This document shows positions 42,363-51,335 of a stretch of 64,000 bases of DNA, piece by piece. The notes beneath the pieces are model-generated. The model ran no database searches and was not told the DNA's origin. It saw only the letters and a list, made by a program, of their open reading frames with translations. This stretch comes from Paraburkholderia phenoliruptrix (GTDB taxonomy: Bacteria > Pseudomonadota > Gammaproteobacteria > Burkholderiales > Burkholderiaceae). The position numbers were made by a program, and so were the translations under genes. Each line of letters opens with the position of its first letter. Within the stretch, counting starts at the first letter, position 1. The DNA lies in NCBI RefSeq assembly GCF_019511605.1, contig NZ_JAEUAV010000012.1, forward strand, positions 121,176 through 185,175, in the 5' to 3' direction.

Positions 42363-42947
42363 ATGAAGCTTTTCTATCATCCCGGCGCCTGCAGCCTCGC
42401 CGTTCACATCGCGTTGATCGAAGCAGGCTTGCCGTTCGAACTCGTTAGCATTAGCCGCGACAAACGCACTGCCGATGGTCGCGATTTTCTCGACCTCAAT
42501 CCGCACGGATTCGTCCCGACTCTCGAACTCGACGATGGAAACGTGCTGAGCGAAGCGTTGGCCAATCTTGTTTATATCGCCGAACGAACCGGAAGGTTAC
42601 TGCCGAAAGAGGGCCCCGTTCGCTGGCATGCAATCGAAGCCGTGTCGTTCATGACCACCGAACTCCACGGCGGTTTCAAGCCGTTGTGGAAGCGCGCGCC
42701 CGAGGCCGAGCAAACTACGGCGAAGCAGATCTTGACCAGGCGTTTTGCAGCGCTTGCAGCGCAGCTTGGCGACAAACCGTTTGTCACAGGCGTTCACATT
42801 ACCATCGCAGACCCGTACCTGTACGTGATGCTGAGATGGGCGAGAACGCACGGCATCGTCGTGCCGAAGCTCCTGGACGCCTACTATGGTCGGATGCATG
42901 AGCGACCGTCAGTCGAAAAGGCGCTGACCGGGGAAGGGCTAGGGTAA
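42363..42947 (+). CDS. Glutathione S-transferase family protein
   Basis: The 194-residue protein has an N-terminal thioredoxin-like GST domain (MKLFYHPGACSLAVHIALIEAGLPFELV, with LNPHGFVPTLELDDGNVLSEALANLVYIAE, the cis-Pro and Ser glutathione contacts) and a C-terminal helical domain with FVTGVHITIADPYLYVMLRWA, the N-capping motif. The catalytic position is Ser or Cys in GACS, as in beta-class enzymes. It conjugates or reduces electrophiles with glutathione. It is divergent from the HxlR gene 92 bases away. Confidence 0.88.
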   Translation: MKLFYHPGACSLAVHIALIEAGLPFELVSISRDKRTADGRDFLDLNPHGFVPTLELDDGNVLSEALANLVYIAERTGRLLPKEGPVRWHAIEAVSFMTTELHGGFKPLWKRAPEAEQTTAKQILTRRFAALAAQLGDKPFVTGVHITIADPYLYVMLRWARTHGIVVPKLLDAYYGRMHERPSVEKALTGEGLG

Positions 42948-43176
42948 CGCTGTGCAGCGCCGTAAGCGCAGAAGTCGCCCCCGCATTAGTACAACCATAG
43001 CGGCCCGCACGCACCCTTGGCCTGACTCGAGTTCGCATAGAGTTACCGAGACTAAGCGCGAGGATTTTTCGTCTGCGTTGCAATGGGGGCATGGACGCAT
43101 CGTTCGGGCTAGCTATCGCCAGCGCACCAGTCGCCCCGGTTCATGCACTCAATGTCGAGCTAGACCGCGTGTCTAC

Positions 43177-43380
43177 TCAGATTTTTAGAACGCACTTGCC
43201 TTGGTTGGGTGGCGCAACGGCGTGAACGTCGACGATTTCGGCCGAGTGATCGACTGCGATTTTTAATGGGCCGGAGGGCACGAAATCGCCTGGGAGAATC
43301 GGCAGGTCGCCGATATTACGCAGCATTAAACCTATCGCATAAACACCATTGCCTATCTGCAAGTTCGATCCTGTACTCAT
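43177..43380 (-). CDS. Hypothetical small protein (67 aa)
   Basis: A 67-codon frame from ATG 43380 (an in-frame start at 43428 is also possible) encodes a mixed-composition peptide with NGVYAIGLMLRNIGDLPILPGDFV and ends in a Lys-rich tail. Composition and periodicity look more protein-like than the surrounding frames, but no family is recognised and no clear ribosome binding site is seen. It lies alone between the GST gene and the GlxA-type regulator. Confidence 0.35.
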   Translation of the reverse strand: MSTGSNLQIGNGVYAIGLMLRNIGDLPILPGDFVPSGPLKIAVDHSAEIVDVHAVAPPNQGKCVLKI

Positions 43381-43526
43381 GACGAGTTGTGCAGCCTCAG
43401 GCGCTCCGTCGGGAAGGTGCCGGTCCAAGGTCGCGGTGTAGGACGCTGGTAATCCCCTACGGTCACCATCGCAGACGCAACTTCCAGAAAGTCGCGCCGA
43501 GGCCCGGTGCTGGACTATATGGACCG

Positions 43527-44552
43527 TCAGGTTTGCGAGTCGTCTTGCACCTCGAACTGCGCGCGGGCACGTCCGGAAGCTCCGCCCGCAGTTGACCGGA
43601 AGCGATGCCGGTACTCAAGCGGGCTAAGACCAAGGCGGCGAACAAAGATACGTCGCAGCGCGTCGGCGCTGTCGAATCCACAGCGCCGCGCAATCTCCGC
43701 AACCGTGTGCTGGGTACTTTCGAGCATGGTACGTGCTGCATCGATGCGCGCGTGATTCAGGAACGCTATCAGGCCCACGCCACATTCCCGGCTAAAGATC
43801 CTGGAGAGATTGCGCGGGCTCATGTGGACACGTTGCGCCAGCGATTCGACGCTGTGCTCAACGTCGAGGTGGTCCATCATGTACTGCTGAACCGCCTGAA
43901 CATGTGTGTTATCCGATGCCTGAGTCTCAAGCAGTGAGCTGAACTGCGACTGACCGCCTGCGCGGCGCACGTAGACGATCAGATATTTCGCAACGCCGAG
44001 TGCAATCTCGCGGCCAAAGTCTTCCTCGATCATCGCTAGAGCGAGATCGATGCCGGCAGTGACTCCCGCAGTCGTATAGAGGTTCTCGTCCTTGATATAA
44101 ATTAAGTCGGGCTCGACATTCGCTTTTGGAAACATTGACGAAAGCCGCGCCACATCCATCCAGTGGGTCGCAACGGTCCGGCCATCGAGCAGACCGGCGG
44201 CACCGAACGCGAATGCGCCGTTGCAGATTGCAGCGAGTCGACGTGTCTGGCGTTGCTGGGTGCGCAGCCAGTCGCTGATCGTCGTGTCCTCGAGCACGTC
44301 GAAGACCCCGAGACCGCCTGGCACTATGACCGTGTCGAACTGGGGGCACGGGTCGAAGATCGTTCGATCTGGCTGAACCGTCAAACCGCTTGAGGATTTG
44401 ATCGCACCTCGCGTCGTACCAACGGTGAGCATTTCGTATTCAGCGGTACGTTTTGAGACAAGGCTCACTTCGGCAAAGGCGTCGCGCGGTCCGGCGATAT
44501 CCAACAACTGGAAGCCAGGGAATAGCAGCATCGCTACGGTTATCTTGCGCAT
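43527..44552 (-). CDS. GlxA-type regulator: DJ-1/PfpI domain plus AraC HTH
   Basis: The 341-residue protein has an N-terminal DJ-1/PfpI domain (about 3-165: VAMLLFPGFQLLDIAGPRDAF, FDTVIVPGG, nucleophile-elbow Cys110 in AICNGAFAFGAAGLL) and a C-terminal AraC HTH pair (about 215-320: VESLAQRVHMSPRNLSRIFSRECGVG and VAEIARRCGFDSADALRRIFVRRLGLSPLEYRHRF). This is the GlxA/FtrA architecture. ATG 44552 starts the domain. It lies 31 bases downstream of the nickel/cobalt permease gene on the same strand and might be the last gene of the nitrile hydratase operon or its regulator. Confidence 0.89.
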   Translation of the reverse strand: MRKITVAMLLFPGFQLLDIAGPRDAFAEVSLVSKRTAEYEMLTVGTTRGAIKSSSGLTVQPDRTIFDPCPQFDTVIVPGGLGVFDVLEDTTISDWLRTQQRQTRRLAAICNGAFAFGAAGLLDGRTVATHWMDVARLSSMFPKANVEPDLIYIKDENLYTTAGVTAGIDLALAMIEEDFGREIALGVAKYLIVYVRRAGGQSQFSSLLETQASDNTHVQAVQQYMMDHLDVEHSVESLAQRVHMSPRNLSRIFSRECGVGLIAFLNHARIDAARTMLESTQHTVAEIARRCGFDSADALRRIFVRRLGLSPLEYRHRFRSTAGGASGRARAQFEVQDDSQT

Positions 44553-44583
44553 TGGGAGCCTTGTTGACGGGAACGAATTGCGT

Positions 44584-45621
44584 TCAGACGGCCACCTTTG
44601 GCGAGGCAGAGCGCCGTGCGCGGTGTAGCAGCATCGAGATGACCCAGCAGGCGGAGAAGATACCGATGATCGCATAGCCTAGCATGCCAAAATGGTCGCC
44701 CAGCGCGCTTGCCGTGTTCCAGACCACACCGTGCAGCGCGTAGCGGTCCTGCAGTAGGCCCAACACCTCCATCGTCCCGACGATGAGCGCGACAGCAACT
44801 GAAGTCGAGGTAACGGCGAAGTTATAGGCCAGCTTGCGCTCCGGCTTCATGTACGCCCAGCCGTACGCACCCAGCATCAGATGTCCGTCCAGTGTGTCGA
44901 TGAGCGACATCCCGGCACTGAAGAGTGCGGGAAATACCAGCACGCTCCAGGGTGATATGCCACGAGCTGCCTGGGTCGCGGACATCCCGAGGAGACTCAC
45001 TTCGGTTGCGGTATCGAATCCGAGACCAAAGAGGAATCCAAGCGGGAACAAATGCCAACTGCGCGAAACGAGCAGAAACAGGGGCCTCAGAAGGCGCGTC
45101 AACGGGCCAAACGGTGGCGGGATTTCAGACTCGCCACTGGAGCGGCGGCGCCATGCTTGCACAATCGACCTCAGGACAAACAGATTCAGGATGGCAATCG
45201 CGAACAGAAATCCGGTCGAGACGAGCGTGCTGGCCGTTGCACCAAGGTCTTTGTATGCAACGAATCGGCTGTTGAGCGCGGTCGAAACCAAAGCGACGCC
45301 CAATGAGGCAAACACAATGATCGTTGAATGGCCGATCGAAAAGAAGAGTCCCACCGCGACGGGGCGCTGACCATCCTGCATCAACTTGCGTGTCGAGTTG
45401 TCAATCGCAGCAATATGATCGGCATCCACAGCGTGACGAAGGCCAAGTCCATAGGCAATGAGTGCCGTCCCGAGCAGTACCGGATGCTGCCGGAACGCAA
45501 TTGCCGCCCAAGCCCACGAGAGCAGATTGAATGCGACGAGGAGCCCATAGGTACCTAGCAGGCGGCGCTTGACGACGGGGTCGGCCCCAGTCAGTACGTC
45601 GGACAGTTGTCGAATCATCAT
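44584..45621 (-). CDS. NiCoT-family nickel/cobalt permease
   Basis: The 345-residue, roughly eight-helix protein carries the NiCoT signature HX4DH in LRHAVDADHIAAIDN (His63, Asp68, His69) and the later motifs FSIGHSTIIVFASLG and FGLGFDTATEVSLLGM. It imports Co2+ or Ni2+. The adjacent nitrile hydratase has a cobalt-type metal motif, so cobalt is the expected cargo, as for NhlF of Rhodococcus. Its start (ATGATGA) overlaps the stop of the accessory-protein gene. Confidence 0.92.
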   Translation of the reverse strand: MMIRQLSDVLTGADPVVKRRLLGTYGLLVAFNLLSWAWAAIAFRQHPVLLGTALIAYGLGLRHAVDADHIAAIDNSTRKLMQDGQRPVAVGLFFSIGHSTIIVFASLGVALVSTALNSRFVAYKDLGATASTLVSTGFLFAIAILNLFVLRSIVQAWRRRSSGESEIPPPFGPLTRLLRPLFLLVSRSWHLFPLGFLFGLGFDTATEVSLLGMSATQAARGISPWSVLVFPALFSAGMSLIDTLDGHLMLGAYGWAYMKPERKLAYNFAVTSTSVAVALIVGTMEVLGLLQDRYALHGVVWNTASALGDHFGMLGYAIIGIFSACWVISMLLHRARRSASPKVAV

Positions 45622-46001
45622 GCTGCTCCTGCTGGGGCGAGAGGCGGTGTATCGGCTGGCGATCGTTGAGTGGGCAGTTGCGGCAGGCATCCAGCAATCT
45701 CAGCTCGCGTAAGTGTGCCCGCATCGTGCATCGTCTCCTCCAGTGCGATCAGGAAGCGTTCGTAGTAGTCCCACGGCGGTTGCCCCGAACACGGTTGGGA
45801 TTCCCATGAGGCGATCGAGCGGATCAGATTCTGGCGAAAGGCTTCCCATTCAAAACAGCCCGCCTTCGACAATGCCATCGCGAGGCCGAAGACCTGTCGT
45901 TCCCAAGGCCGGTCAAAGCGCAGCTTGCCTTGTAGACGTGGCGGTGAGTCGGGCTGACCGAGCATTTCCGCAGCCGCGAATTCCTCGAAGCGCGTAAACA
46001 T
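45618..46001 (-). CDS. Nitrile hydratase accessory protein (P14K-like)
   Basis: The 127-residue protein matches the small beta-like accessory proteins of nitrile hydratase: FTRFEEFAAAEMLG, LRFDRPWERQVFGLAMALSKAGCFEWEAFRQNLI and PPWDYYERFLIALEETM. In cobalt enzymes such a protein binds the alpha subunit and delivers metal by subunit swapping. It begins two bases after the alpha stop and overlaps the cobalt permease start. Order beta-alpha-accessory-permease is the order of cobalt-type operons. Confidence 0.9.
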   Translation of the reverse strand: MFTRFEEFAAAEMLGQPDSPPRLQGKLRFDRPWERQVFGLAMALSKAGCFEWEAFRQNLIRSIASWESQPCSGQPPWDYYERFLIALEETMHDAGTLTRAEIAGCLPQLPTQRSPADTPPLAPAGAA

Positions 46002-46003
46002 GA

Positions 46004-46642
46004 TCAGGTGCCTCCGTGAGCGATTTGCGGTGGCGCGACCAGCGCCACACCCATCATCGACTCCGGTGTGACGAGTGCCGCGAGTTGCTCTTCAGTCATC
46101 GCGTCGGTGCCTTCAGGTCGCTCCGGCACGACGAACCAGCGAATCTGTGCACTGCTGTCCCACACCTTCACCTGAACGTTTTCGTCGATAGGCACGCCGA
46201 ATTCTCGCAGCACCGCACGGGGTTCGCGTACACCGCGTGCCCGGAAGACCGGATCTTTGTACCAGTACGGCGGCAGCCCAAGAACTGGCCACGGATAGCA
46301 GGAACACAGCGTACAAATGACCAGGTTGTGTACGCCGGTGCCGTTCGCGACGGCGGCCATATGTTCGCCTTCTGCGCCGGCCATGCCGGACGGCAAGTCG
46401 AGTTCAGCGATCGCGGCCGGCGTATCGGCTAGCAAGCGTGCCTTGAAATCGACGTCCACCCAGGCGCGCGCGACAATCTTTGCGCCGTTGAATGGTCCCG
46501 CAATCGTTTCGAAGTGGCCGAGCACTGTATCGACGGAATTACTGCCAAGCACACCTTTCTCGATGAGAAGGGCTTCGAGTGCACGAACCTTTGCGGCGCT
46601 TGCAGATTCGCGGTCGTCTTCGTATCTAAACAGGTCTTGCAT
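46004..46642 (-). CDS. nthA: Cobalt-type nitrile hydratase, alpha subunit
   Basis: The 212-residue subunit contains the metal-binding claw ICTLCSCYPWPVLG (Cys110, Cys113, Ser114, Cys115). Threonine in CTLC and tyrosine after CSC are typical of cobalt enzymes; iron enzymes read CSLCSCT. The N-terminal helix-rich arm ARVRALEALLIEKG-like segment and the PVFRARGVREPRAVLREFG and VKVWDSSAQIRWFVVPERP stretches fit the family. It hydrates nitriles to amides as an alpha-beta heterodimer. A downstream amidase is not in this cluster; the amidase at 24 kb is a possible but distant partner. Confidence 0.95.
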   Translation of the reverse strand: MQDLFRYEDDRESASAAKVRALEALLIEKGVLGSNSVDTVLGHFETIAGPFNGAKIVARAWVDVDFKARLLADTPAAIAELDLPSGMAGAEGEHMAAVANGTGVHNLVICTLCSCYPWPVLGLPPYWYKDPVFRARGVREPRAVLREFGVPIDENVQVKVWDSSAQIRWFVVPERPEGTDAMTEEQLAALVTPESMMGVALVAPPQIAHGGT

Positions 46643-46704
46643 CGTTGATTCCTTGTAGGGTGTTTGTCGGCGCGCGAAATCCGGCGCTATTTGCTTCGTC
46701 GCGG

Positions 46705-47448
46705 TCAGTGTCTGTCGACGAGGTACGCTTCGAAGAGGTCCGCGTATAGCGTCGTATTCGGTTCGCTCTTTTCGATGCCCCAGATATCCGCGGTGTCGAA
46801 GGCGACCCGGTAGACGGGCATCGGGGCGCCGATCCCATCAACGCCGGTCGAAACGAAGTACGAGAACGCTCCCGGATAGACGTGATCGATGACACCAGGC
46901 TTATTGCGCAGGTAGCCCGGCAGGCGCGTATGGTCCACAGCATCCGGGTCGGCGACACGCACCGTAGAACCGGCTGCGAAACGAGGCGCCGCCTTGCGCG
47001 GATTTAGTCCCGAGTCACCCTGTGTCAGGTAGGCGTCGACTTGCGAGTCGATCGCTGCGTTCGGCTGGTCCGGAAGCGGGGCATCCGGATTGGCCCGGTA
47101 TTCGGCTGTGCGTTGCGCAAGCTCCCCAGCGGTGATGTAGCCGCGATCGATATAGAACTGCGAAATGCCCATGAGCCACTTCTCGTAGTAGCGGTACTTG
47201 AAGTATTCGAAAGGCTGCATGGCTTCGGCACCTGTGCGAAGCGAAGCCCAAGTCCAGTTATCACGGAACGCGGTGGGCAGTTTGTCGACCGGGTAGCGGG
47301 GCAATGAATCAACAAGATGGGCGCTGGTTGCCATCATGACAGTGTGGATACCAAAAATCCGGCGTTCCCAGTCCTGCACGAATACGCGAGTATCAAGATT
47401 GACGGGGCCGAGATTGGCGATGCCGCCGAGGTGATGCTGAAGTTTCAT
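46705..47448 (-). CDS. nthB: Nitrile hydratase, beta subunit
   Basis: The 247-residue subunit starts MKLQHHLGGIANLGPVNLDTRVFVQDWERRIFGIHTVMM, with F-K-Y-R-Y-Y-E-K-W in the middle and the SH3-like C-terminus GSTVRVADPDAVDHTRLPGYLRNKPGVIDHVYPGAFSYF. It provides conserved arginines that stabilise the oxidised cysteines of the alpha subunit. It precedes alpha by 62 bases. The typical mid-start DMGG sequence reads HLGG-I-A-N-L-G-P, a moderate divergence. Confidence 0.94.
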   Translation of the reverse strand: MKLQHHLGGIANLGPVNLDTRVFVQDWERRIFGIHTVMMATSAHLVDSLPRYPVDKLPTAFRDNWTWASLRTGAEAMQPFEYFKYRYYEKWLMGISQFYIDRGYITAGELAQRTAEYRANPDAPLPDQPNAAIDSQVDAYLTQGDSGLNPRKAAPRFAAGSTVRVADPDAVDHTRLPGYLRNKPGVIDHVYPGAFSYFVSTGVDGIGAPMPVYRVAFDTADIWGIEKSEPNTTLYADLFEAYLVDRH

Positions 47449-47484
47449 CGTTGATTTTCCTATTGAATAGGGGACGTCAGACGG

Positions 47485-47988
47485 TTACTGGAAGCTCGGT
47501 TGAGACTTGCGCGTAAGTAGTGCTGCAAACGCCTCGGAGGCAATGCCAAACACCGCACCGATTGCGAGTGCCACGGCAGCCACCAGCAAGGGGTTGTGCA
47601 GACCACGTGTCGTGATTGGATGGCCGGTCGCGATCGTCGTGCCTACCGTCGAAGCGAAACCCCAGACGACAGCCGGCAGAATGTTCAGCAGTTTGAGCTT
47701 CGAGGCCTGAACCATCGCGGCGCTGCCGACACCGACTGCGAGCGCAGCCGCGAAAGGCGTGCCGTCGGTACTAGCAATGGCGAGCAGCGACAGCGAGGCG
47801 ATGCAGGCACCGGCGAGGTTTGATGTGAGACTTTGCAGGAAACCGTGCGGGCCGCCGCCGACCACGAAGAACGATGCCCATGCAATAAACGTCACCCATA
47901 CAGGCACGGGTAGCACAGTCGCGGTGACAAACGTGTCGACGAACGCGAGCAATCCAATGCTCACGGTAAGCGCTTCGATCTTCTTCAT
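47485..47988 (-). CDS. DUF1097 integral membrane protein
   Basis: The 167-residue protein has five or six hydrophobic segments: LTVSIGLLAFVDTFVTATVL, VPVWVTFIAWASFFVVGG, NLAGACIASLSLLAIAS, AAALAVGVGSAAMVQASKL, LLNILPAVVWGFASTVGT and LLVAAVALAIGAVFGIASEAFAALL. This is DUF1097, a small family of unknown function. Placement between the CobW GTPase and nitrile hydratase genes suggests metal or nitrile/amide passage across the membrane, but nothing in the sequence proves it. Confidence 0.8.
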   Translation of the reverse strand: MKKIEALTVSIGLLAFVDTFVTATVLPVPVWVTFIAWASFFVVGGGPHGFLQSLTSNLAGACIASLSLLAIASTDGTPFAAALAVGVGSAAMVQASKLKLLNILPAVVWGFASTVGTTIATGHPITTRGLHNPLLVAAVALAIGAVFGIASEAFAALLTRKSQPSFQ

Positions 47989-48030
47989 GACGGACTCCAG
48001 TTGTAGGAAGTGGACTGCGGGAGGTGCGGG

Positions 48031-49044
48031 CTAAGCGGACACGCAGTTGGCGACGCAGTCTGCGAACGCTTCGCTCAGACGGTTTTCGTCGAGATCCCGG
48101 CCAATGAACACCAGGCGGCTTGTGCGCGCCTCGCCGACGCGCCACGCTGCACCGGGGCCGCCTTCGAGCAACATATGGACGCTATGGAAATTGAAGCGGC
48201 GCGCTTCGCCATCGAAGTTGAGGATGCCCTTCATACGCATGAGTTGAGCGCCTTCACGCTGCACCAGCTGATTGACCCAACGCGTGAAGCGCGCGGCATC
48301 GAGTGGCCGCGTATCGGTCACGGAGCACGTACGAATCGATGTGTCGTGCTCGTGATCGTGCGGGGCGTCTGCATCGAGCAGGTCTGGCCCGAGCTCAAGT
48401 ACGGCGGGTAGTGCGAAACGGCGTACGCCAAGTAATGAGTCGGCGGCAATCCGGCCGTGACTCGCGGACATGAGCGTGGCAATGGGGTTGAGCGTTCGTA
48501 TGGATCGCTCGATCTGATCGCGCTCCTTGCTGTCGACGAGATCGATTTTGTTGACGATGACGACGTCCGCGAACGAAATCTGCTCGCGCGCAATTTCGTC
48601 GCCAAGCTGGCGCGGCAAGTTACAGGCGTCGACGACCGTCGCGACGGACTCGAGATCCAAAGCCTCGCGCAGGTCTGGATCCGCCAGGAATGTCTGGAGC
48701 ACGGGCGCCGGGTCCGCAAGGCCAGATGTCTCGACAATCAGTCTGTCGATGGGCGTTGCTCCCTGCTCGTTTTGACGAGCGAGCAGAGTTTTCAGGCTTG
48801 AGACCAGATCAGCGCGAACGGTACAGCACACACACCCGTTGTTAATTTCGACAAGCGCTTGCTCCTCGGCCTCAATTAATTCGCCGTCGATACCCACTTC
48901 GCCGAACTCGTTGACAACTATTCCAATACGACCCGCATACGAGTGCAACAGATGATTGACCAGCGTTGTCTTGCCTGCGCCGAGAAAGCCGGAGATCACG
49001 GTGACCGGGAGCTTGCGAATGAGGTGCGGGGTCTGCGCGGACAT
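48031..49044 (-). CDS. CobW/P47K-family GTP-binding metallochaperone
   Basis: The 337-residue G3E GTPase has Walker A GFLGAGKTT (19-27), the metal-binding CxCC motif NNGCVCCTVR (Cys71, Cys73, Cys74), the switch ETSGLADPAP, the base motif VNKIDL and a CobW C-terminal domain with ILNFDGEARRFNFHSVH. A P47K activator of this family serves iron nitrile hydratases in Pseudomonas; here it heads a cobalt-type operon and probably supplies Co2+. It starts the minus-strand cluster, 42 bases ahead of the DUF1097 gene. Confidence 0.9.
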   Translation of the reverse strand: MSAQTPHLIRKLPVTVISGFLGAGKTTLVNHLLHSYAGRIGIVVNEFGEVGIDGELIEAEEQALVEINNGCVCCTVRADLVSSLKTLLARQNEQGATPIDRLIVETSGLADPAPVLQTFLADPDLREALDLESVATVVDACNLPRQLGDEIAREQISFADVVIVNKIDLVDSKERDQIERSIRTLNPIATLMSASHGRIAADSLLGVRRFALPAVLELGPDLLDADAPHDHEHDTSIRTCSVTDTRPLDAARFTRWVNQLVQREGAQLMRMKGILNFDGEARRFNFHSVHMLLEGGPGAAWRVGEARTSRLVFIGRDLDENRLSEAFADCVANCVSA

Positions 49045-49745
49045 TTAATGGCCTCTGGGTGAGCGAACGTCCCTGAAAACAGCGAGGAGCAGGCCAAGAG
49101 TCAGGGCCTGGCGCGCGTGGACCCAATGCTGTCTCGCGGCGTCGGGTAGCGTGTCACGAATGGCCCGAACTAACCAAAAGAGACGTCGATCTGCGTTGCC
49201 CGGTGCGGATCGCATTCAGAAATTGCACGAGGGACTGCACCATATGAGCCGCTCTTCACACATGGATGGTGCCGTGAGCGCACATTTCCACCCCAAAGCG
49301 GTGCGTCGCGTTGAAGGCGGTTGGCTCTGGAAAGGCCTTTGGCTATGCAGGAACTGCTAGGCGTGCAGATGGCTGCGGCACTCCATGCGAACTACCGCAT
49401 CCTGCGCATGCAGGTGAAAGGCGCGATCGCCGAAGTTAAAGCGGATCAACACCATTTCCATGATGCTGATCTTCCAACGACGATAGCTTCATTCACCGGA
49501 ACCCGCCGGGTGAGGAGCGCGACGGCCATCTTAAGCGCGGCGAGAAGGAAGATACGGGTCTCTCGATAAAAGACAGTCGTCAAGCCTTCGCCCGCGTTTG
49601 GCCGGCGTCATGGTTGCCACTCCTTCCGGAGCGGCTTAGGGCAAGCGACGCCGCCCTGCAGGCCTCTGGCAGCGCTAAGTCGGAGGCGCGCAGCACCGCT
49701 GCGGGTATCCGTCTGGCGATGCGACCAGCGTCTGGCATGCGGAAC
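49045..49745. other. 701-base gap, no gene recognised
   Basis: It lies between the CobW start and the outer-membrane factor stop, both minus-strand. Several frames of 60-80 codons exist (for example 49346-49569 on the plus strand), but none has a recognised domain, a ribosome binding site or protein-like conservation I can see. It must contain the promoter of the nitrile hydratase operon. Confidence 0.4.
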
Positions 49746-51248
49746 TTACGCGCCGCCCGCAACCGCATTCTTCCCGACGGAGCGTGCAGATTGCGATTGC
49801 TGTGGTTGAAGTGAATCCGGATTCCATCCACCGCCGAGTGCCTTAAACGTCGCGATAGCCGCGCGAGCCGTTTCCGTTTGCGCCTGTGCCTTCGCGTCAG
49901 AGGCCCGCAGAAGGGTTTCGTCGGCGTGCAGTACATCGATGAAACTTGCGGCGCCCCCGCGGTAAGCGGCCATCGAGGAATCCCGCGCTTTCGATAGTGA
50001 GGATTCTGCGTGCGAAAGCGTGTCGGCCTGCGAACCGCGGTTCACCAGCGACGAGAGCGAGTTTTCAACATCCTCAGTGGCGCGAAGGACGGCCTGGCGA
50101 TAGGCTGCAAGGGCTTCCGCATCCGCACCCTTTGCCTCCTTGACGTCCGCGTTGATGCGCCCAAAGTCGAACAGGCGCCAGCGTAACCCGACGAGACCTG
50201 CCATCTGGCTGGCGCCGCCCGTGAACAGCGTGCCGGTGGCCGCGGCGGTTGCACTGCCCAGGAATGCGCTCAGCGAGACCGTAGGGTAGTACTCGCTGAT
50301 TGCCGCGCCAATGCGGGCATTGGACGCCGCGAGGTGACGTTCCGCGGCGATCAGATCCGGTCGCCGTTGCAGCAGGTCTGCGGGTGTGCCCATATCCGAG
50401 ATGGAAGGGGCCGCGGGGATTGGACCTGCGGCTGTGAGCTCTGTCCGGTGGGTACCCGGAGGGGAGCCGAGCATGACGTCAAGGGAGTTCAGCGCCGCGT
50501 CCAGTCCCGCATTCAGGACGGGGACCGTTGCCTTGACCTGGTCGAGCGATCCTTGTGCCTGCTGAACCTGATAGTCAGCCGCTGCGCCCTTCGAGTAAAG
50601 GAGCTTTACGTCAGCGAGCAGTTCTTCCTGTGTTTTTACCTGCCGGTTTGCGATATCCAGGCGGGTCTGCAGGCCACGTATCGTAACGTAGATGTCTGCG
50701 ATTTGAGCTGCGACAGCAAGCCGGGTGGCGACAGCCGCTGCCTGAGTGGCTGAATAGTTCGCGAGCGCAGCTTCACGCTGCCTGCGCAGGCCGCCGAAAA
50801 TGTCGATCTCCCAGCTTGCTTCCAGGTTGACTTCGTACTCGCTGCCCCAACGGTTGTAGCCGGGCTGCGCGTTGAGCAGTTGACCGACTGGCGTATCGAC
50901 CGACTGGTAGGCCCGGGACGCCGAGCCCGAGACCGTGGCCGAAGGGAGCAGTGCTGCATCTGCGCCACCCAGTCGTGCCCGGGCCTGGTCGATCCGAGCG
51001 ACGGCCTGGGCGAGGTCCAGGTTCTGGGCAAGCGCGAGGGAAACGTAGTGGGTCAGCGGCGGATCATTGAAGCTCTCCCACCAGGCTGACAGATCTGCTG
51101 GGGGAGCAGTTGCGGCCTTTGCGGCCGGCGGCTGCGTCATATAACTCTGCGCGAGCGGTGCATCCGGCCGGTGGTAGTCGGGACCCACCGCGCAGGCAGA
51201 AAGGACAGCGGCGCTAATCAAGAGAAGAAGGGGGCGAAACGAACGCAT
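49746..51248 (-). CDS. RND efflux outer-membrane factor (NodT/OprM-like lipoprotein)
   Basis: The 500-residue protein has a lipoprotein signal (lipobox LSAC with Cys19) and the two OEP repeats of TolC-like channels: GPDYHRPDAPLAQSYM after the lipobox, ALAQNLDLAQAVARIDQARARLGGADAALLP, TPADLLQRRPDLIAAERHLAASNARIGAAISEYYPTVSLSAFLG and LRWRLFDFGRINADVKEAKGADAEALAAYRQAVLRATEDVENSL. It forms the exit duct of the RND pump whose adaptor and permease genes lie across the TetR gene. An operator candidate lies 26 bases upstream of the ATG. Confidence 0.92.
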   Translation of the reverse strand: MRSFRPLLLLISAAVLSACAVGPDYHRPDAPLAQSYMTQPPAAKAATAPPADLSAWWESFNDPPLTHYVSLALAQNLDLAQAVARIDQARARLGGADAALLPSATVSGSASRAYQSVDTPVGQLLNAQPGYNRWGSEYEVNLEASWEIDIFGGLRRQREAALANYSATQAAAVATRLAVAAQIADIYVTIRGLQTRLDIANRQVKTQEELLADVKLLYSKGAAADYQVQQAQGSLDQVKATVPVLNAGLDAALNSLDVMLGSPPGTHRTELTAAGPIPAAPSISDMGTPADLLQRRPDLIAAERHLAASNARIGAAISEYYPTVSLSAFLGSATAAATGTLFTGGASQMAGLVGLRWRLFDFGRINADVKEAKGADAEALAAYRQAVLRATEDVENSLSSLVNRGSQADTLSHAESSLSKARDSSMAAYRGGAASFIDVLHADETLLRASDAKAQAQTETARAAIATFKALGGGWNPDSLQPQQSQSARSVGKNAVAGGA

Positions 51249-51273
51249 GATGATCTCGGAAAGTGGCATGGCA

Positions 51274-51297
51274 GTGACCAATATACAATATGGTCAC
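51274..51297. promoter_or_regulatory. TetR operator candidate A (7-10-7 palindrome)
   Basis: GTGACCA (51274-51280), ATATACAATA, TGGTCAC (51291-51297): perfect 7-base arms with a near-symmetric AT core. It sits between the divergent outer-membrane factor and TetR genes. A second site with the same arm length and spacing lies before the adaptor gene. Confidence 0.75.
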
Positions 51298-51335
51298 ATG
51301 TTGTCAATGACTCTCTGAGAGGCTAAGCTTGAGAC

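Noticed and set aside
49151..49569. Two short plus-strand frames between the CobW and outer-membrane factor genes
   Set aside because: Neither has a recognised domain or a ribosome binding site, and both lack the codon pattern of the neighbouring genes.
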